A stretch of DNA of 8,507 nucleotides from Candidatus Solibacter sp. Its GTDB lineage: Bacteria; Acidobacteriota; Terriglobia; Bryobacterales; Bryobacteraceae. A program made the position numbers and the translations under genes. The stretch covers positions 1 to 8,507 of the forward strand of contig JADGNS010000148.1 in the NCBI GenBank assembly GCA_017883355.1. Reading direction: 5' to 3'. How positions within the stretch are numbered: position 1 is the first letter of the stretch; each line of letters begins with the position of its first letter. Below are positions 6,627-8,507 of the stretch, in pieces. The notes under the pieces are model-generated. The model made no database searches. It saw only the letters and a program-made list of their open reading frames with translations, and was not told the origin of the DNA.

Positions 6627-6653
6627 GACAGACCACACAAGCGATGGTCTGTC
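6627..6653. promoter_or_regulatory. 27-bp inverted repeat, operator or dispersed palindrome
   Basis: GACAGACCA (6627-6635) and TGGTCTGTC (6645-6653) are perfect 9-bp inverted arms separated by 9 bases, so arm centres are about 18 bases apart, which suits a dimeric regulator on one face of DNA. Relative to the predicted start of the oxidoreductase transcript it spans about -46 to -20, covering the -35 position, where no consensus hexamer is seen. It could also be a copy of a dispersed intergenic palindrome; only a genome-wide search can tell. Confidence 0.5.
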
Positions 6654-6657
6654 CTAC

Positions 6658-6666
6658 TGATATCAT
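6658..6666 (+). promoter_or_regulatory. extended -10 promoter giving a leaderless oxidoreductase mRNA
   Basis: TGA followed by TATCAT (6661-6666) is an extended -10 element, 5 of 6 to consensus. Six bases separate it from the ATG at 6673, so transcription is expected to start at or next to the A of the start codon. No Shine-Dalgarno sequence at usable spacing precedes that ATG; AGG at 6669-6671 is only one base away. No -35 is recognisable at 17 bases, which is tolerated in extended -10 promoters. Confidence 0.45.
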
Positions 6667-6672
6667 GCAGGC

Positions 6673-7770
6673 ATGACTCGCGGGTTGATTGTACTTCTTT
6701 CGTTTGGTACCGTGCTCGGGGCGCAGACACCCGAGGCGAAACCGGTGCGCCTCGCCATCGCCGGCCTGGTGCACGGGCACGTTTCCGGATTTCTGAGAAG
6801 CGCCAAATTGCGCAAGGACGTGGAGATTGTCGGCGTCTTCGATCCGGATGCGGGGTTGACGGCGAGCTACGCGAAGTCCAACGGGTTCGCGCCGGAGATT
6901 CTTTTTCAGAACCTGGGGACGATGCTGGACCGGGTGCATCCCGAGGCGGTGGCCACCTTCACCAGCACCAGCGATCACGCCATGGTGGTGGAAGCGTGCG
7001 CGGCGCGCAAAATCGCGGTGATGATGGAGAAGCCGCTGGCTGTCGATATGGCGCAGGCGCGCGCCATTCAGAAGGCCGCGACTGCGAGCGGCATCGCCGT
7101 GATGGTGAACTACGAGACCACCTGGTACAAGAGCCACGGCGAGATCTGGAAACTGATCAAAGAGCAGAACGCCGCGGGCGAGATCCGCCGAATGGTGGCG
7201 ATGGATGGCCACGAGGGGCCGAAGGAGATCCATGTCCAGCCGGAATTTCTCGCCTGGCTGACGGACCCGGTGAAGAATGGCGCCGGCGCGTTGTTCGATT
7301 TCGGTTGTTACGGCGCCAACCTGATGACGTGGCTGATGGGCAACCAACGCCCGGTTGCGGTGACGGCGATCGCGCAGACCAACAAGCCGGGCATCTACGC
7401 GCGGGTGGATGACGAGGCCACCATTCTGGTGCAATACCCGAAGGCGCAGGGCGTGATCCAGGCGTCGTGGAACTGGCCGTTCAGCCGGAAGGATTTCGAG
7501 GTTTACGGCGAGAAGGGGTACGCCATCGCGACGGGAGGGGAAGGGTTGCGCGTCCGCCTGCCGGGGCAGCGCGCCGAGGAAACACGCAAGCCGGGCGAGT
7601 TGCCGGCAGCGGAGAGCGATTCCATCACCTATCTGACCGGCATGGCGCGCGGCAAGTTCAAGCCTTCGGGGCTGAACTCGCTGGAGAACAACGTGATCGT
7701 AGTGGAGATTCTACAGGCCGCGCGCGACTCGGTGCGCACCGGGAAAAGGGTCACCGTCGCGGCACAGTAG
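6673..7770 (+). CDS. exported Gfo/Idh/MocA-family oxidoreductase
   Basis: A 365-residue NAD(P)-dependent oxidoreductase of the family that includes glucose-fructose oxidoreductase and inositol dehydrogenase; the substrate is probably a sugar or polyol but cannot be named. Residues 1-17 form a Sec-type signal peptide (MTRGLIVLLSFGTVLGA, then QTPEAK) without a twin-arginine pair. The Rossmann domain starts at VRLAIAGLVHGH (25-36), where the usual GxGxxG has become GLVHGH. The catalytic-lysine motif EKP is intact at 119-121. The C-terminal substrate domain has GALFDFGCYGANL (205-217), where families normally show DxGxHxxD; here Tyr replaces the His. This, together with VDDEATILVQYP and ASWNWPFSRKDFEVYG, marks a distinct subgroup. 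Length is normal. The start is set by the signal peptide; see the adjacent extended -10 for a leaderless start. It is divergent from the concanavalin-like gene across 144 bases and convergent with the hydrolase, with only 17 bases between stops. Confidence 0.9.
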   Translation: MTRGLIVLLSFGTVLGAQTPEAKPVRLAIAGLVHGHVSGFLRSAKLRKDVEIVGVFDPDAGLTASYAKSNGFAPEILFQNLGTMLDRVHPEAVATFTSTSDHAMVVEACAARKIAVMMEKPLAVDMAQARAIQKAATASGIAVMVNYETTWYKSHGEIWKLIKEQNAAGEIRRMVAMDGHEGPKEIHVQPEFLAWLTDPVKNGAGALFDFGCYGANLMTWLMGNQRPVAVTAIAQTNKPGIYARVDDEATILVQYPKAQGVIQASWNWPFSRKDFEVYGEKGYAIATGGEGLRVRLPGQRAEETRKPGELPAAESDSITYLTGMARGKFKPSGLNSLENNVIVVEILQAARDSVRTGKRVTVAAQ

Positions 7771-7787
7771 GGTTGCAGTAGAAAGCG

Positions 7788-8507
7788 TTAGCGCCGGCCC
7801 ATGGCGCCGTTCCGGCGCCCGGGAAGCAGGGCCAGGAAGTTGTCGTGGGCCACTTTTCGCGCGGTCCCCGGCTGGAGCGCGTCCAGCAGCAGATAGTAGC
7901 GTTGCAGGGTCGGCTGGTACTGGTCAAAGACGCCGACGGTGTCCGAACCGATCACAAAACGGCCGGGGTACTCTTCGATCAGACTGACCCATTTTCGATC
8001 CAAAGCTCCGCCGGGCGCGAGTTCCTGTTCGAAGATGACCCACGACAGGTCGATTGTGAGATTGGGATACAGCCCCAGCACGCGGCGCAGAATGTCGGTG
8101 TGATTGGCGATGACGATGCGGCGGCTGATGCCTGCGTGCGCCCAGATCATGCGCGTGTTCGGATGGGTCCGGATGGACGACTCGATTTCGGCGAGATAGT
8201 CGGGTTGTTCGCGCCAGGCCGATCCGATGTCGCTGTGGACCAGCACGGGCAAGTCGCGTGCCGCGGCCAGGTCCAGGAGCCGGCCGAACGCCGCCGAAGT
8301 CGCGCGCGGGGCCGCGCCGTAGGTGAGCGCGGTCAGGTCGTCGTGCCGCAGGAAGACTTCACCGATACCCTGCCAGAAGTCGGGGTAGAGCGCCAGCATG
8401 CGCTCGACATGATCCACGGCGTTGCGATCCGCGCTGTTGAAGCCGCAGATAAAAGGATGCAGACGGGCCTGCTTATCCTTCGGCAGGCCCAGCACGGCGC
8501 GCGCCAC
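7788..8507 (-). CDS. amidohydrolase (Amidohydro_2-type TIM barrel), N-terminus outside the window
   Basis: The last 239 codons of a metal-dependent hydrolase are visible; the frame runs off the right edge, and the GTG at the edge is an internal Val, not a start. Family marks, numbered from the edge, are: HPFICGFN (17-24); GIGE (47-50), whose Glu is a likely metal or catalytic ligand; PVLVHSDIG with H91; MIWAHAGISR with H124; and RFVIGSDTVG with D189, the catalytic Asp of this superfamily. The N-terminal HxH metal pair must lie beyond 8507. These TIM-barrel enzymes hydrolyse or decarboxylate amides, lactones and related cyclic substrates, so the substrate is undetermined. Whether it carries a signal peptide, like its neighbours, cannot be seen. 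The C-terminus LLPGRRNGAMGRR looks complete. It converges with the oxidoreductase gene and there is no room for a terminator between them. Confidence 0.85.
   Translation of the reverse strand: MARAVLGLPKDKQARLHPFICGFNSADRNAVDHVERMLALYPDFWQGIGEVFLRHDDLTALTYGAAPRATSAAFGRLLDLAAARDLPVLVHSDIGSAWREQPDYLAEIESSIRTHPNTRMIWAHAGISRRIVIANHTDILRRVLGLYPNLTIDLSWVIFEQELAPGGALDRKWVSLIEEYPGRFVIGSDTVGVFDQYQPTLQRYYLLLDALQPGTARKVAHDNFLALLPGRRNGAMGRR

Noticed and set aside
7771..7787. Possible terminator between the convergent oxidoreductase and hydrolase genes
   Set aside because: Only 17 bases, with no inverted repeat visible.

Overview
The window is GC-rich bacterial chromosome with dense coding and short intergenic gaps. 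The 1145-residue Oar-like outer-membrane receptor, with an N-terminal carboxypeptidase-regulatory/CnaB-like domain, and the exported Gfo/Idh/MocA oxidoreductase are hallmark expanded families of Acidobacteriota. A Solibacter/Bryobacter-like acidobacterium is therefore the best guess. This is an inference from protein style; there is no rRNA or other direct marker here.

Layout. (1) 139-2073: a housekeeping pair on the + strand, gatB (Asp/Glu-tRNA amidotransferase subunit B) followed 3 bases later by a bcp-type peroxiredoxin. (2) 2074-2222: an intergenic region with a weak hairpin after bcp, a nested inverted repeat and a good extended -10 promoter. (3) 2223-5660: the TonB-receptor-like beta-barrel protein, closed by a 9-bp GC hairpin. 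(4) 5691-5846: a short coding remnant with no start. Its end resembles the C-terminus of DUF1680/GH127 glycoside hydrolases. (5) 5908-6528, minus strand: a small exported protein with a probable concanavalin-like fold. (6) 6529-6672: a divergent control region with two strong palindromes and two promoter candidates. (7) 6673-7770: an exported Gfo/Idh/MocA-family oxidoreductase, possibly translated from a leaderless mRNA. (8) 7788 to the right edge, minus strand: a TIM-barrel amidohydrolase (Amidohydro_2 type) whose N-terminus lies outside the window.

Functionally, the left part is translation quality plus peroxide defence. The right part looks like a carbohydrate-related envelope neighbourhood: a receptor at the outer membrane, a possible lectin-like secreted protein, a periplasmic sugar-type oxidoreductase, a hydrolase and a fragment of a possible sugar hydrolase. 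Joint function is inferred from proximity only. No tRNA, rRNA, CRISPR, insertion sequence or phage gene was seen. I found no convincing new multi-gene system. The best leads are the decayed gene tail at 5691-5846, the palindromes in 6529-6672, and the export of a nucleotide-dependent enzyme without a twin-arginine signal.
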